Positions 31,723 to 40,216 of a DNA stretch of 64,000 nucleotides are shown here, piece after piece. Positions within the stretch are counted from its first letter, which is position 1. Every line of letters starts with the position of its first letter. A program made the position numbers and the translations under genes. Source of the stretch: Rhodoblastus sp963828185 (GTDB taxonomy: Bacteria; Pseudomonadota; Alphaproteobacteria; Rhizobiales; Beijerinckiaceae); the NCBI GenBank assembly GCA_963828185.1, contig CAWHDV010000015.1, positions 256,649-320,648 of the forward strand, in the 5' to 3' direction. The notes under the pieces were generated by a model. The model ran no database searches. It saw only the letters and a list, made by a program, of their open reading frames with translations, and had not been told where the DNA came from.

Positions 31723-33613
31723 CATTCACATCGGCAAAAAAGATAGTGCCGGTCAACCCCGTTGCCCAGGTGCCCGCAGAGGTAAAGCCCGAGCCGGTGG
31801 AGAGGTAGACGTTTGCATTGCCGCCATTGACGTAGACGACGTCGGTCCTTCCATTGCCGGCGACGTCGCCGAGATAGACGAGAGGGGTAAGAGTGATACT
31901 GCCCAGGTTACTCGACATGGCATAAAAGGTTATCTGGTTGTTTTGCCCTTCGGCACAGGTAATGCAGTGGTTCGTTGCCACTACAGTCCCGGATGCAGTC
32001 GCGCCGCTCAGGGTGATGGAGCCGGCGACACCATTGTAACCCCAAAAAGTCATTGTACTACCGGACCCCGACACTGCCCAAAGACTGGTGGTTGCGTATT
32101 GCTTTCCCGATGTCGCGGTCCCCGAGGCCGTTGCCCCTGATAGAGAGGGCGCCGGCATCGTACCAACCCATCGAGGGGGCATAAACATCCCACCACCACC
32201 CCAGGAAGTCAAGCCCGTTGCCCGTCCCCGACACACTCCAAAGGCCATCATCATCTTGACTCAAATTGTACGACGTATTATCCCCCACGGAACCCGGAAA
32301 CGGACACGGGAGGAATAGACCCCCAGGGCGTGAAGCCGCCGAGGCTGGTGCCGTTCGAGGGCGCCACATCGACCTGACCCGATGACGCAACGTTCAGCAT
32401 ATCCGTCCTGCCGTCGCCGTTGAAGTCGCCGGGCATGACCGTATTGGTGAATCCGCTGCCCCAGGACTGAGCGGCTCCAAAGCCGTTTGCCCCTTGCTGA
32501 TAGACGAAGGTGGTCGGGGGAAGCGCGGTCTCGCCATCGCTGCCGTACTGGGTGACCGAGGAAAGGAGCGATCGGGAAGTGGCAGTGCTGAAGCCATAAT
32601 TAAGTACGTACGAGCGCACGAGCTGACTGCCCTCCATCACCTGGATACTGCCCAGACGCAGGGCGGTTTGCACCTGGTTGCCGGTGGTGTACATGATCGG
32701 CGCGTCGCTCCTGCCGGAAGGAGAGTTGAATACGATATGATGGGTTGCAGATAGTCCTGTGTTCGGGTTACTAGTGCAGTGTTACAGTAACTGCCTTACA
32801 GTAGTGGTCTGAGGGTCGTCATTCCCACGAAAGCGGGAATCCAGGTTAAAAAGACTGGATTCCGGATCAGGTCCGGAATGACGGACTATGTAAAGGCGTT
32901 ACTGAGACACTACACTAGTGTAGTCTATCTGATTGGGGTAGATATCCCCCTGATTCTTTGTGTAGGATATTGTCATGGTGTTCCCGTTCGTATCGACGAC
33001 GGTATCGAGACACCACTTGAAGATGTCTCCATTGCTGAAGTCCTGACGGGAGGCCGAGGTGCTGCCGTAGTAGTATTTCGTGCCATCCTTCGAGGTAACA
33101 ACCCAGGCCAGTCCGTTAGCCGTGGATTCGAGTTGATACTTAGAAAGACCACCTTCTATCTTTTCGCCGTAGTAGTTCGTTCCCCAGTCGGCGGAGCGGG
33201 ATACCAGATCGGAAGTGGACCCGTTGAGCTGGGCGACATAGTCGCTGGCGCCGTAGTTCACGCCGAACTTTGTGGACCTTTGGATCGATCCCATATCGAG
33301 CGTCCATCCCACTCCTATCCATCCGTTGCCTTGGTAACTGTTATAGGTGAGGGCGAGCTAGGTGCTATGCCGGCCTTGCCAGGGGTACTTCGATAGGGAT
33401 GCCGGTAGTGGCAGCCCCGGTAAAGAGCGTCGTGCTCGGGCTTGGTGTGGAGACGGTGTTTGGGCCTGCATCCTGTGCCTCCTGGGCATAGGCCTCGGAG
33501 ATGAAGATATTGAGCACCTCGTTGAGCACCTTATCGACGGAAGGTATCGACGAATAGGTGAAAGTGACGAGCACGAGCCATACCAGGGCATGGAATGCAG
33601 CTATCTTACGCAT
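31709..33613 (-). pseudogene. SpvB/FG-GAP-repeat (Tc-toxin/RHS-like) protein gene, fragmented and MITE-interrupted
   Basis: Pieces in different frames line up as one secreted protein. A signal peptide (MRKIAAFHALVWLVLVTFTYSS) begins at 33,613. An SpvB-type domain follows (ALTYNSYQGNGWIGVGW, GTKYYYGSTS, TVVDTNGNTMTISYT). FG-GAP/VCBS calcium-binding repeats come next (GDFNGDGRTDMLNV, GDVAGNGRTDVVYV, ADVNGDG), with internal SLSGATASGT repeats. Frame changes occur near 33,360-33,390 (two) and 32,255-32,280, and a 148-bp MITE sits at 32,771-32,918. The 3' end is cut by the junction at ~31,712. Such proteins are toxin-complex B-like or RHS-type surface proteins; the role here is unknown. Confidence 0.75.
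32771..32918. mobile_element. 148-bp MITE with ~27-bp inverted ends and CTAG duplication
   Basis: The left end (CTAGTGCAGTGTTACAGTAA) and the reverse complement of the right end (CTAGTGTAGTGTCTCAGTAA) agree at 17 of 20 bases and stay similar for about 27. CTAG stands at both ends. Deleting the element with one CTAG exactly rejoins the host frame (NQIDYT-SNPNTGLSATHH). No transposase is encoded. The CTAG/TA target points to the IS630/Tc1-mariner group. The interior carries a smaller inverted repeat: CATTCCCACGAAAGCGGGAA and, reversed, GGTCCGGAATG. Confidence 0.82.
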
Positions 33614-34038
33614 TGAGACCCCCCTTCTTCGAAGTAGGAAAGAAAAGCGGAAGTGGCGGAAAATGATATGTCCAAAGAGTGCCGTGAGGCTGAGAGTCGG
33701 TTTCGGGTACGGTTCATAGGGTTCGAGTTATCCTGTCCGCATCCTACCAACGGCCTATTCATCCGGTCAACCCCCATTTCTGGGGGGGTGGCGTGAATAG
33801 GTAGGCAGGACAACGGAAAAAAAGTTGAAGCAGGGGGAGACGATGCGATGGTTACGAGGATCGGAAGCACCTGCACTACACCGTGAAATCCACCCGTTTA
33901 GTTGACCGGCCTGCTGCCTCACCCCTTTCATAATCTTGGTGAATGATCGAATTGGCCTGTGGTATAACGTATTGTACCGGGCAAGGATAAGGTCTTCAAC
34001 TCTTCTTTGAAGGCGAGCTTAAGAGTAGAGGGTGCGAT
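33614..34038. other. Gap between divergent SpvB-like gene and sigma-54 activator
   Basis: These 425 bases presumably hold both promoters. I see a C5/G7 inverted repeat (CCCCC-ATTTCT-GGGGGGG, near 33,773-33,790) without a T-run, and AT-rich DNA near 33,930-34,010. No gene, IS or convincing sigma-54 (-24/-12) site was found. Confidence 0.4.
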
Positions 34039-36231
34039 ATGGCGGCTCGGAAGGTGCAAGGGCACGAGAATCGGGCGAAGTCCGGGGGCGATGGTGTCTC
34101 CGTTCCGGGAAAAATGCGGACCGACCATGGGCCCGAGCCGCTTCAACGATTCAGGGAGCTGCTCTTCGACCTCTCGGCAAGGCTCATCAGTGTGGCCCCC
34201 TCTCAAATAGGCGAAGAAATCGAACTCGGACTCCGACAGGCGGGGGAGTTCGAGGGGCTCGACGCGATCCTCCTTACGGAAGTTTCCGACGACGGCGAGG
34301 CGCGGGAGGTGCATGCCTACAGGGACCCGGGAACAACGCTGCCTGCCCCGGTGACCGTCGGTCGCGACCTTCCGTGGATTTCCGCACGGATGCGGGAAGG
34401 AGCGGCGGTTCTGCTCTCCAGTTTGCCCGACGATTTACCGGTCGAGGCGGGGCGGGAGAAGCGGTATTTCACTGAATGCGGCGTCAAGTCCACCCTCATC
34501 ATCCCCTGTGGAAGAATAATGCCCGCCTCCGTAGTGCTCTGTGCCGTCTCAATCACCCGTGAATGTTCGTGGCCGCCGGAACTGGTAAGCGTCTTCGGCT
34601 ACCTGGGGAAGATACTGACCGGCGCCTTGGAGCGGAAGAGGGTGGTCGAGAGAATCGACGAGATGCTTCAGTTCGAGCACCTTTTGTCCGAGGTTTCCGC
34701 CACATATATCAACCTGCCACGGGACGACGTCGAGAAGCTCCTCAAGAAGGATTTCGAGCGGCTGAGCCGCCTTCTCGGCGTCGACCGCTGCGTCCTTTAC
34801 GAGGTCGGCGAGGATAAACGCTTTTCCGGATTCGCGAGGCCTTTCGTCTGGTCCCCCGACGAAGACGCCGATGACATAAAGGAGCTGGACGAGCTTTCCT
34901 CCAGGGTCCCCAACATGTTCGAGAGCCTCCAGTTCTTCTTCGACAAGTGGTACGCGGGCGAGTACGTGCAATGGACCCGCCTCGAAGAGCTGCCCCCGGA
35001 GGCCGAGCGGGTCAAGCAGCTTTATGGGCGGTTCGGCGTGCGATCGGGCATCGCCATCCCTGTCTCCGTTGCCGGATCGACGATCGCGGCGCTCGTGATC
35101 ACGACCGTTCGCGCCCACCGCTCGTGGCCCGAAGAGCTTATTCCCCGCCTCCGTCTATTCGGCGAGGTTTTTGCGAACGCCCTTATGCGGAAGAAGAACG
35201 AGGAGGAGATCCAGCACGCCATCTCCGAGATAAGGCAGCTCAAGGAACGGATCGAGGCCGATTACGTGTATCTCAGGGAGGAGATCAGCCTCGAACATGA
35301 CTTCGGTGACATCGTAGGCCAGAGCGACGCCCTGAAAAGGATACTCATCAAGGCGAAACAGGTGGCGCCCACGAGTGCCACGGTCCTGCTCCTCGGCGAG
35401 ACGGGCACGGGCAAGGGTTTGATCGCCCGCGCCATTCACGAGGCGAGCAAGCGCAAAGACCGCCCGTTTATGCAGGTGAACTGTGCCGCCCTGAATCCGG
35501 GTCTCATAGAAAGCGAGCTTTTCGGCCACGAGAAGGGCGCCTTTACCGGCGCAGCCGTGAGAAGGGTAGGGCGTTTTGAGGCGGCCCACGGGACAACCCT
35601 TTTTCTCGACGAGATAGGCGACCTGCCGACCGAATTGCAGCCGAAATTGTTGCGGGTGCTTCAGGACGGGGAATTCGAGCGGGTAGGGGGAAGCACCACG
35701 ATAAAGACCGACGTACGGGTGATTGCGGCCACGAACCGCGACCTGGAGCGGGAGGTCGAGGAAGGCAGGTTCCGGCGGGACCTCTGGTACCGCCTGAGCA
35801 TCTTCCCTATCTCTGTCCCTCCTCTTCGTGAACGGTTGGACGACATCCCGCTCTTTGTAAGCTCCTTCGTAAAGAAGTACGGGACGTGGATGGGGAAAGA
35901 GTTCAACATGGCGCCCCTTAGAACGATCAGGGCCCTCCAGGAGTATTCGTGGCCGGGCAACATCAGGGAACTGGAGAACCTCGTTGAGCGGGCGGTTATC
36001 ACGAGCCCGGACGGGAACCTCCGGATCGAGCTGCCCTCCCGTCCCGGCGCGCCCGTGGATACGGGAAAGACCCTCGAGGATTTCGAGCGGAACCATATCC
36101 TCAAGGTGTTAGAAGAGACGGGATGGACTATAGAGGGGGCGCACGGCGCGGCCCGCAGGCTAGGCCTCAAGCCGAGCACGCTCAGGTTCCGTGTGAGAAA
36201 GCTTGGCATCAGCCGCCCTCGTAAGGCGTGA
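34039..36231 (+). CDS. Sigma-54-dependent transcriptional activator with two GAF-like domains
   Basis: A 730-residue cytoplasmic regulator. Residues ~35-205 and ~220-385 are two GAF-type sensor domains (LFDLSARLISVAPSQIGEEIELGL; EVSATYINLPRDDVEKLL). A short coiled linker (~385-415, AISEIRQLKERIEADYVYL) follows. The AAA+ domain (~425-655) has Walker A GETGTGKG, the sigma-54-contacting GAFTGA loop and Walker B TLFLDEIGDLP. The C-terminal Fis helix-turn-helix ends GAARRLGLKPSTLRFRVRKLGI. It resembles FhlA/NorR-type activators sensing small molecules; the ligand is unknown. The start is within AGAGGGTGCGATATGGC. It lies alone between two gene-free gaps. Confidence 0.9.
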   Translation: MAARKVQGHENRAKSGGDGVSVPGKMRTDHGPEPLQRFRELLFDLSARLISVAPSQIGEEIELGLRQAGEFEGLDAILLTEVSDDGEAREVHAYRDPGTTLPAPVTVGRDLPWISARMREGAAVLLSSLPDDLPVEAGREKRYFTECGVKSTLIIPCGRIMPASVVLCAVSITRECSWPPELVSVFGYLGKILTGALERKRVVERIDEMLQFEHLLSEVSATYINLPRDDVEKLLKKDFERLSRLLGVDRCVLYEVGEDKRFSGFARPFVWSPDEDADDIKELDELSSRVPNMFESLQFFFDKWYAGEYVQWTRLEELPPEAERVKQLYGRFGVRSGIAIPVSVAGSTIAALVITTVRAHRSWPEELIPRLRLFGEVFANALMRKKNEEEIQHAISEIRQLKERIEADYVYLREEISLEHDFGDIVGQSDALKRILIKAKQVAPTSATVLLLGETGTGKGLIARAIHEASKRKDRPFMQVNCAALNPGLIESELFGHEKGAFTGAAVRRVGRFEAAHGTTLFLDEIGDLPTELQPKLLRVLQDGEFERVGGSTTIKTDVRVIAATNRDLEREVEEGRFRRDLWYRLSIFPISVPPLRERLDDIPLFVSSFVKKYGTWMGKEFNMAPLRTIRALQEYSWPGNIRELENLVERAVITSPDGNLRIELPSRPGAPVDTGKTLEDFERNHILKVLEETGWTIEGAHGAARRLGLKPSTLRFRVRKLGISRPRKA

Positions 36232-36618
36232 GGCTATATACACGTTTCGTTTGGTCGGTCGGCCCGTCGCATGAAGGAAATGGCTGCGCACCCCGGCCAC
36301 TGCTGTACTGACCTCTGGCGGTTGCGGCCCGCGTGATGTGTGGCTGCTTCTCAGTCTGTCTCGTCGGTCGCGGGCGTCCGCGAGAACGATTGGTACTACT
36401 CTATCGGTGGCCGACGGTCAAGGTTGCTCACAGGCCATCCCGGGTACCCATGGGGCTTTATCCATGAGTGATGACTCATTTCCTCCATGTGACCGTCCAT
36501 CCGATCCGCCATTAAACACCCTTCTACTCAGGTGCATAATGGCGGAGTGTGCATGGGCGGGATGCAGCGGAAGGTAGGTCAGTGGGCATTTCCGTATAGG
36601 CCGTTTTACGTTCTTTCA

Positions 36619-36661
36619 TATAGGCTCTTTTCCAGAACTTCGCTCAGGAAAAGAGCCTATA
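36619..36661. repeat. Perfect 15-bp inverted repeat (hairpin)
   Basis: TATAGGCTCTTTTCC (36,619-36,633) pairs perfectly with GGAAAAGAGCCTATA (36,647-36,661) around a 13-base loop. There is no T-run on either side, so it is not a standard terminator. It could be a palindromic intergenic repeat or an operator. Confidence 0.7.
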
Positions 36662-36740
36662 CGTAACACTCGACAATGAGCATTGAGTTCGTCGGGTGAG
36701 ACTATGAGGCGGGGCCGAGAAAAAAATCTTGGGGCAGCCC

Positions 36741-36888
36741 TTGACGGCCTGTTGCCCAAATCAGTAAAGTCAAGCATGTGAAAACTCGTCAGAAGAAACT
36801 ATAGTAATTGCGGTAACTTGGAATAGGCGTACGTACTTATTTTTCACAAAGTCCATCAAAATAGGCTTTGAGCAACAGGCCGTTGAAT
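36741..36888. repeat. Inverted-repeat element, MITE-like
   Basis: ACGGCCTGTTGC (36,744-36,755) is repeated inverted as GCAACAGGCCGT (36,872-36,883). Partial similarity continues inward (CAAA; GTGAAAA against TTTTCAC). The unit is ~148 bp long, non-coding and AT-rich inside. It could be a second small non-autonomous element; I could not define a target duplication. Confidence 0.5.
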
Positions 36889-36899
36889 CCTGAAATGCC

Positions 36900-37310
36900 T
36901 TATCTATGTCTTTTCTTGACTTCCCAAGCCCACCTTTTGCCCTGAACATTCCAGGCCTTGCCCTCAATGCGGTCTTCGCGCAAGGTTCCGTTATAAGTAG
37001 AGTAGTTTTTTATGACGATAATCACTATCTGACCATTTTGTGCCCAGACGTTATCCTTATCCTCAAGGGTTACGATTTCTTTCCTCGACGTGTTCGTCCT
37101 GTAGCGCAACTGTCCTCCTTTGAGGAACGTGAACTCATAAAAGTCTCCGTCTGAGTCTGTGCCTGCCCAGGCAGTTCCCTCTATGGATCTGATCGTTCCG
37201 AGGGTCGTTGCGGGTTCCTGACTCGCTGAATCTCGCTCCTGAGATAAGACAAGCATCGTGGTGCAAATGAGTACCAGCAAGACCGCAGCAGTGTAAGATA
37301 GGCGTTTCAT
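36900..37310 (-). CDS. Small secreted or periplasmic protein of unknown function
   Basis: A 136-residue protein from ATG 37,310, preceded by GGAG at a proper distance. It has a clear signal peptide (MKRLSYTAAVLLVLICTTMLVLS). The mature part is one small beta-rich domain: SIEGTAWAGTDSDGDFYEFTFLKGGQLRYRT, ending GKAWNVQGKRWAWEVKKR. The Gly/Trp-rich repeating pattern (GTAWAG..., GKAWNVQG...) suggests a lipocalin-like or META-like barrel, but I cannot name a family. There are no obvious functional neighbours. The frame is open upstream to 37,454, but the signal peptide fixes the start. Confidence 0.65.
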   Translation of the reverse strand: MKRLSYTAAVLLVLICTTMLVLSQERDSASQEPATTLGTIRSIEGTAWAGTDSDGDFYEFTFLKGGQLRYRTNTSRKEIVTLEDKDNVWAQNGQIVIIVIKNYSTYNGTLREDRIEGKAWNVQGKRWAWEVKKRHR

Positions 37311-37730
37311 ATGGCGTCTCCTTTTTCTTCGTTGCGGAACGTCTTCCTTGAAGCTTGGGGAAATCCTCGGGGTCGCCCTTGAATCTTGCGGGCATACGGG
37401 ACATCCTTCATGTTCAATAACCCCTTCACCCGAACAGAGGTAGCTTCGTTGCACGCGTTTGTTGGGCCAGATAGTCTCGCTGCTGTCCTCCAGTTTCCAT
37501 TATAGAAAAATATGAGGAGATTACAACAACTATTTCAGGGTACGCATTGAGGCGGCCCTCCCCGCCGGGCAATACCTGTATCTCTATAATATTCTCCCAA
37601 GACACACCCATGTGTCTGCCAAATCTCATTGACACCCAGCATGTCCGGCAGGTACGATCTCGTTGCCGCGCCTTGGCTGCAACGGTAGCGCGCATTCGGC
37701 TATCGGATTCCGGGTAGAGGAGGTACGCAC

Positions 37731-37847
37731 TTGGCGTTTCCACCGTTCTTCAGATGCACTAAGGCTTTAGGCCGCTCCATCCTGCTGGTGCTCGTGCTTT
37801 GTACAACCATTTCAGGGGAGACCGGGGAGACGACCGTAAAGAAGTAA
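37731..37847 (+). CDS. Possible 38-residue membrane or secreted peptide
   Basis: A TTG-started frame is preceded by AGAGGAGG seven bases upstream. It encodes a basic N-terminus, a hydrophobic stretch (SILLVLVLCTTI) and a polar tail (SGETGETTVKK). LVLC could be a lipobox. Nothing else supports it; it may be a chance frame. Confidence 0.3.
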   Translation: MAFPPFFRCTKALGRSILLVLVLCTTISGETGETTVKK

Positions 37848-37882
37848 ATAGCTCCGACCCCCGGAAAGAAAAAGGAAACGGG

Positions 37883-38122
37883 CTACGTTTTTGGTCCGTG
37901 CTTGCCTTTTCCGCTTCCACCACATTTGTCAATCATGGCCACCTGTAATGTTGTATTGCAAGAAGAACATTCAGCGGCGCACTTTCGGGAAGTTGTCAAG
38001 GTAACGGGCTGTTTCTGAAGGGAAGTTCCACGTCCGCACGGCCTTTCAACAAAGATGCAGCCGTAGTGTTCTTCAATCGATCGAAGCCGGGTTGTAATAA
38101 AGGCCTGAGAGCGTATCGTCAT
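37883..38122 (-). pseudogene. Possible remnant of a LysR-type regulator (N-terminal helix-turn-helix)
   Basis: The segment SQAFITTRLRSIEEHYGCIFVERP, split here as SQAFITTRLRSIEE and HYGCIFVERP, resembles the recognition helix and wing of LysR regulators (pattern SQPAVSRQIRALEEELGVxLFxR). It is followed by VTLTT in the right place. The rest of a LysR protein is missing. No intact start context or effector domain is visible. I treat it as a decayed fragment; a chance resemblance is possible. Confidence 0.25.
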
Positions 38123-38138
38123 CCATAGGGGCTTTGTT

Positions 38139-38547
38139 TCAGCCCGCCGGCTGCTTCCCTTTTGCCGCGAGCTTTTTGTCAAAGGTAAAAAAGGAAAGAT
38201 CATAGTTCTTCGCCTTGATAAAAAGAAGGCAGTCGACGATGTCTATTGTCGTATCGGCAAACATGGCGAGAGATTCGGTGAGTCCCCGGACATCTTTGTT
38301 TGTGATGCCTTTGTATCCCAACAGCCGGATGAGTGTGTCTGCTGTTTCTACCCGGGGGACCTTATAGAACTTCGTGAGAACGTAGACGCATTCGACACAG
38401 GACGCTCTCCAGAATTATCGCTGTTTCCTTCCCTGTGAGGACGTTCTCGAAAAAGGGGGCCGCCTTGGCATAAAGATTTTCCTGATCTCGCAGGAGATAC
38501 CGAAGAATTGTATTGGTGTCGGGGAGTCTACTTTTTGGTCTTTTCAT
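38139..38547 (-). CDS. vapC: PIN-domain toxin, VapC-like, frameshifted
   Basis: The PIN-fold ribonuclease is split in two frames: LPDTNTILRYLLRDQ (first catalytic Asp) to ILESVL, then ECVYVLTKFYKV through TTIDIVDCLLF and FFTFDKKL (later acidic residues). One extra T in CTGTGTCGAA near 38,400 explains the break. Corrected length ~136 residues is normal for VapC. It overlaps the upstream antitoxin frame by 20 bases, the usual antitoxin-toxin layout. Whether the toxin is truly inactive or the indel is a sequencing error cannot be told. Confidence 0.75.
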
Positions 38548-38761
38548 CGACCACCTTTTCCCACACCTTTTCTCGAATCTCGGAAAATGCCATCGGTTCC
38601 CCGGAATAGGCGCGCAGAGCGCCGCCGACGCTTTTGACCGCTTTCAATATGACCTGACCTTCGGCCACCTGAAATTCCACCACATCTCCCTTCAGTGTTT
38701 CTCGTATTGCCCTCGGTATGGTAACCTGACCTTTTGAAGTAATCTTTGCCGTATACGCCAT
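38528..38761 (-). CDS. vapB: AbrB/MazE-family antitoxin of a PIN-toxin pair
   Basis: A 77-residue protein from ATG 38,761, with AAGGAG upstream. The N-terminus is a swapped-hairpin AbrB/SpoVT domain: MAYTAKITSKGQVTIPRAIRETL. The C-terminal half (GGALRAYSGEPMAFSEIREKVWEKVV) would wrap the toxin. It overlaps the downstream PIN-toxin gene, as in VapBC operons, and probably represses its own promoter. Confidence 0.82.
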   Translation of the reverse strand: MAYTAKITSKGQVTIPRAIRETLKGDVVEFQVAEGQVILKAVKSVGGALRAYSGEPMAFSEIREKVWEKVVDEKTKK

Positions 38762-39109
38762 AATGGTCATCTCCTTACTTATTATTAGTTCATTACCTAT
38801 ATAAAGTGTAATGATAATTACTGTTAAAATCAACCGGGATCGCGCTGTAGCGTGCCACATGTTTTTGTTCTCAGTTATCAGAGAAACGCCGCATTCAACA
38901 GGAAAGCCGATATTCGTTACTCCACTTTCGTAAACATCGGGAAAATCACCGGGGTCACCCGTTAAAGATACCCCTTTAAAAGCGCCCGGGCCATGAACTA
39001 GGCGATTGTGGACCCGACGAGCGGGGACGTGTTAGGATTGACCCATTCCGCCGATCGCCTGCCGAAGAGGGTGAGGGTCGCCTGGAAATGCATATAGAGG
39101 AGCGATCTT
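38762..39109. other. Divergent promoter gap between antitoxin and UroD-family gene
   Basis: These 348 bases are AT-rich near the antitoxin (38,770-38,850) and more GC-rich toward 39,109. I see no gene. A GAGGAG ribosome site ends at ~39,102 for the next gene. Confidence 0.4.
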
Positions 39110-40150
39110 ATGGAAAAAACCAAGGACGCAGAAAACAGCCCGGCCATGCCCGCACCGCTTCCCAAAGTCGAGCTTGACTATCCCATCACGCCGAAAGAGA
39201 ACCTCAAGATGGTCTTCGACAGGAAGAAGCCCCTGTGGGTGCCCAACATGAATATGGAAAAGGCGTTGGTAATCTGCCCTCACGATAAGGACCGGCCTCT
39301 CTTCACCAAGAGCGGGAAGGACTGGTTCGGGGTGGATTGGACCTATGTCGAATCGGCAGGCGGACAGATGGTGACGCCCCATTCCTTCATCATGGACGAC
39401 CCCGTGGAATGGGAAGAAAAGCTCATATTCCCCAAATTGGACGAGATGGATTTCGCCCCGGGCAGGGTTGAGGCCGCGGCGAAATCCGATCCCGCGATCA
39501 TGGGCTTCTACCTGATGCAGGACGGATTGTTCGAGCGACTCCTCTCCCTTGCCACCACGGAAAACGTCTTCTGTTTTCTCATCGAGGAAGAAGAGTCGGC
39601 ACTGAGGTATTTCAACGCCATAGCCGATTACAAGATCGCTTTGATGGACAAGGTCATCAGAGAATGGGCGCCCTTCGATACCTTTATCAACAGCGACGAT
39701 TGGGGCACCCAGATCAGCACGTTCATTTCCCCTGAGATGTACCGAAAGTATATCTTTCCGCCGATGAAACGGATCGTCGATTTCGCCCACGAGAACGGGA
39801 AGTATATCAATTTCCATTCATGCGGAAAGATAGAAACCCTCGTTCCCCAGCTCGTAGAATTGAAAACGGATATGTGGGAGGCCCAGTCGATGAACGATCT
39901 TGTGGCCCTCAGAAAACGCTACGGCAGACAACTGTCGATCCAGATCACCATGGACGTCAACATAACACAGAAGGAGGGTGTGGCGGACCAGGCGATCGTC
40001 GACTATGTTCACGCCTACGTGGACACCTACGCCGGTGACGGAGGACTTTTGGCTGCCTATATGCCGAGGGACGCCCATGTGAATGAAGTCATAGCCAGGG
40101 AACTCTTTGAATACAGCTCCAGGCATTACAAAGGCGTTACCCATTCTTAG
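39110..40150 (+). CDS. Uroporphyrinogen decarboxylase-family protein (MtaA/CmuA-like methyltransferase superfamily)
   Basis: A 346-residue protein of the UroD fold. The stretch FHSCGKIETLVPQLVEL carries the HxCG zinc-ligand motif used by corrinoid-dependent methyltransferases rather than the haem enzyme. YYLMQ- and WGTQISTFISPEMYRKYIFPPMKRI-like segments match anaerobic UroD-family proteins. In anaerobes such proteins often move methyl groups to or from corrinoid proteins or act in demethylation. No corrinoid protein gene is adjacent, so the substrate is unknown. It has a good GAGGAG ribosome site and converges on the kinase gene. Confidence 0.85.
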   Translation: MEKTKDAENSPAMPAPLPKVELDYPITPKENLKMVFDRKKPLWVPNMNMEKALVICPHDKDRPLFTKSGKDWFGVDWTYVESAGGQMVTPHSFIMDDPVEWEEKLIFPKLDEMDFAPGRVEAAAKSDPAIMGFYLMQDGLFERLLSLATTENVFCFLIEEEESALRYFNAIADYKIALMDKVIREWAPFDTFINSDDWGTQISTFISPEMYRKYIFPPMKRIVDFAHENGKYINFHSCGKIETLVPQLVELKTDMWEAQSMNDLVALRKRYGRQLSIQITMDVNITQKEGVADQAIVDYVHAYVDTYAGDGGLLAAYMPRDAHVNEVIARELFEYSSRHYKGVTHS

Positions 40151-40216
40151 CGGGTTTGCAGACCCAGGCATTCCGGGGCGATTTGGAGGTGAGCACTATC
40201 TTGAATCACCCGGGAG

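Larger units (their letters stand above)
36232..36899. other. Repeat-rich gene-free gap
   Basis: The 668 bases after the activator carry no gene that I can support. They contain a perfect 15-bp hairpin (36,619-36,661) and a pair of longer inverted repeats (36,741-36,888), described separately. A related short motif, GTATAGGCCG, precedes the hairpin near 36,594-36,603, suggesting repeated palindromic units. Confidence 0.5.

Noticed and set aside
33601..33876. 91-codon minus-strand frame in the gap before the activator
   Set aside because: No start context, no recognisable pattern, and it overlaps the start of the SpvB-like gene.
33900..34010. Sigma-54 promoter before the activator gene
   Set aside because: TTGGCC-type sequence present but no GC-type -12 element at the needed spacing.
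37426..37743. 105-codon minus-strand frame
   Set aside because: No ribosome site or recognisable motif; composition looks non-coding.
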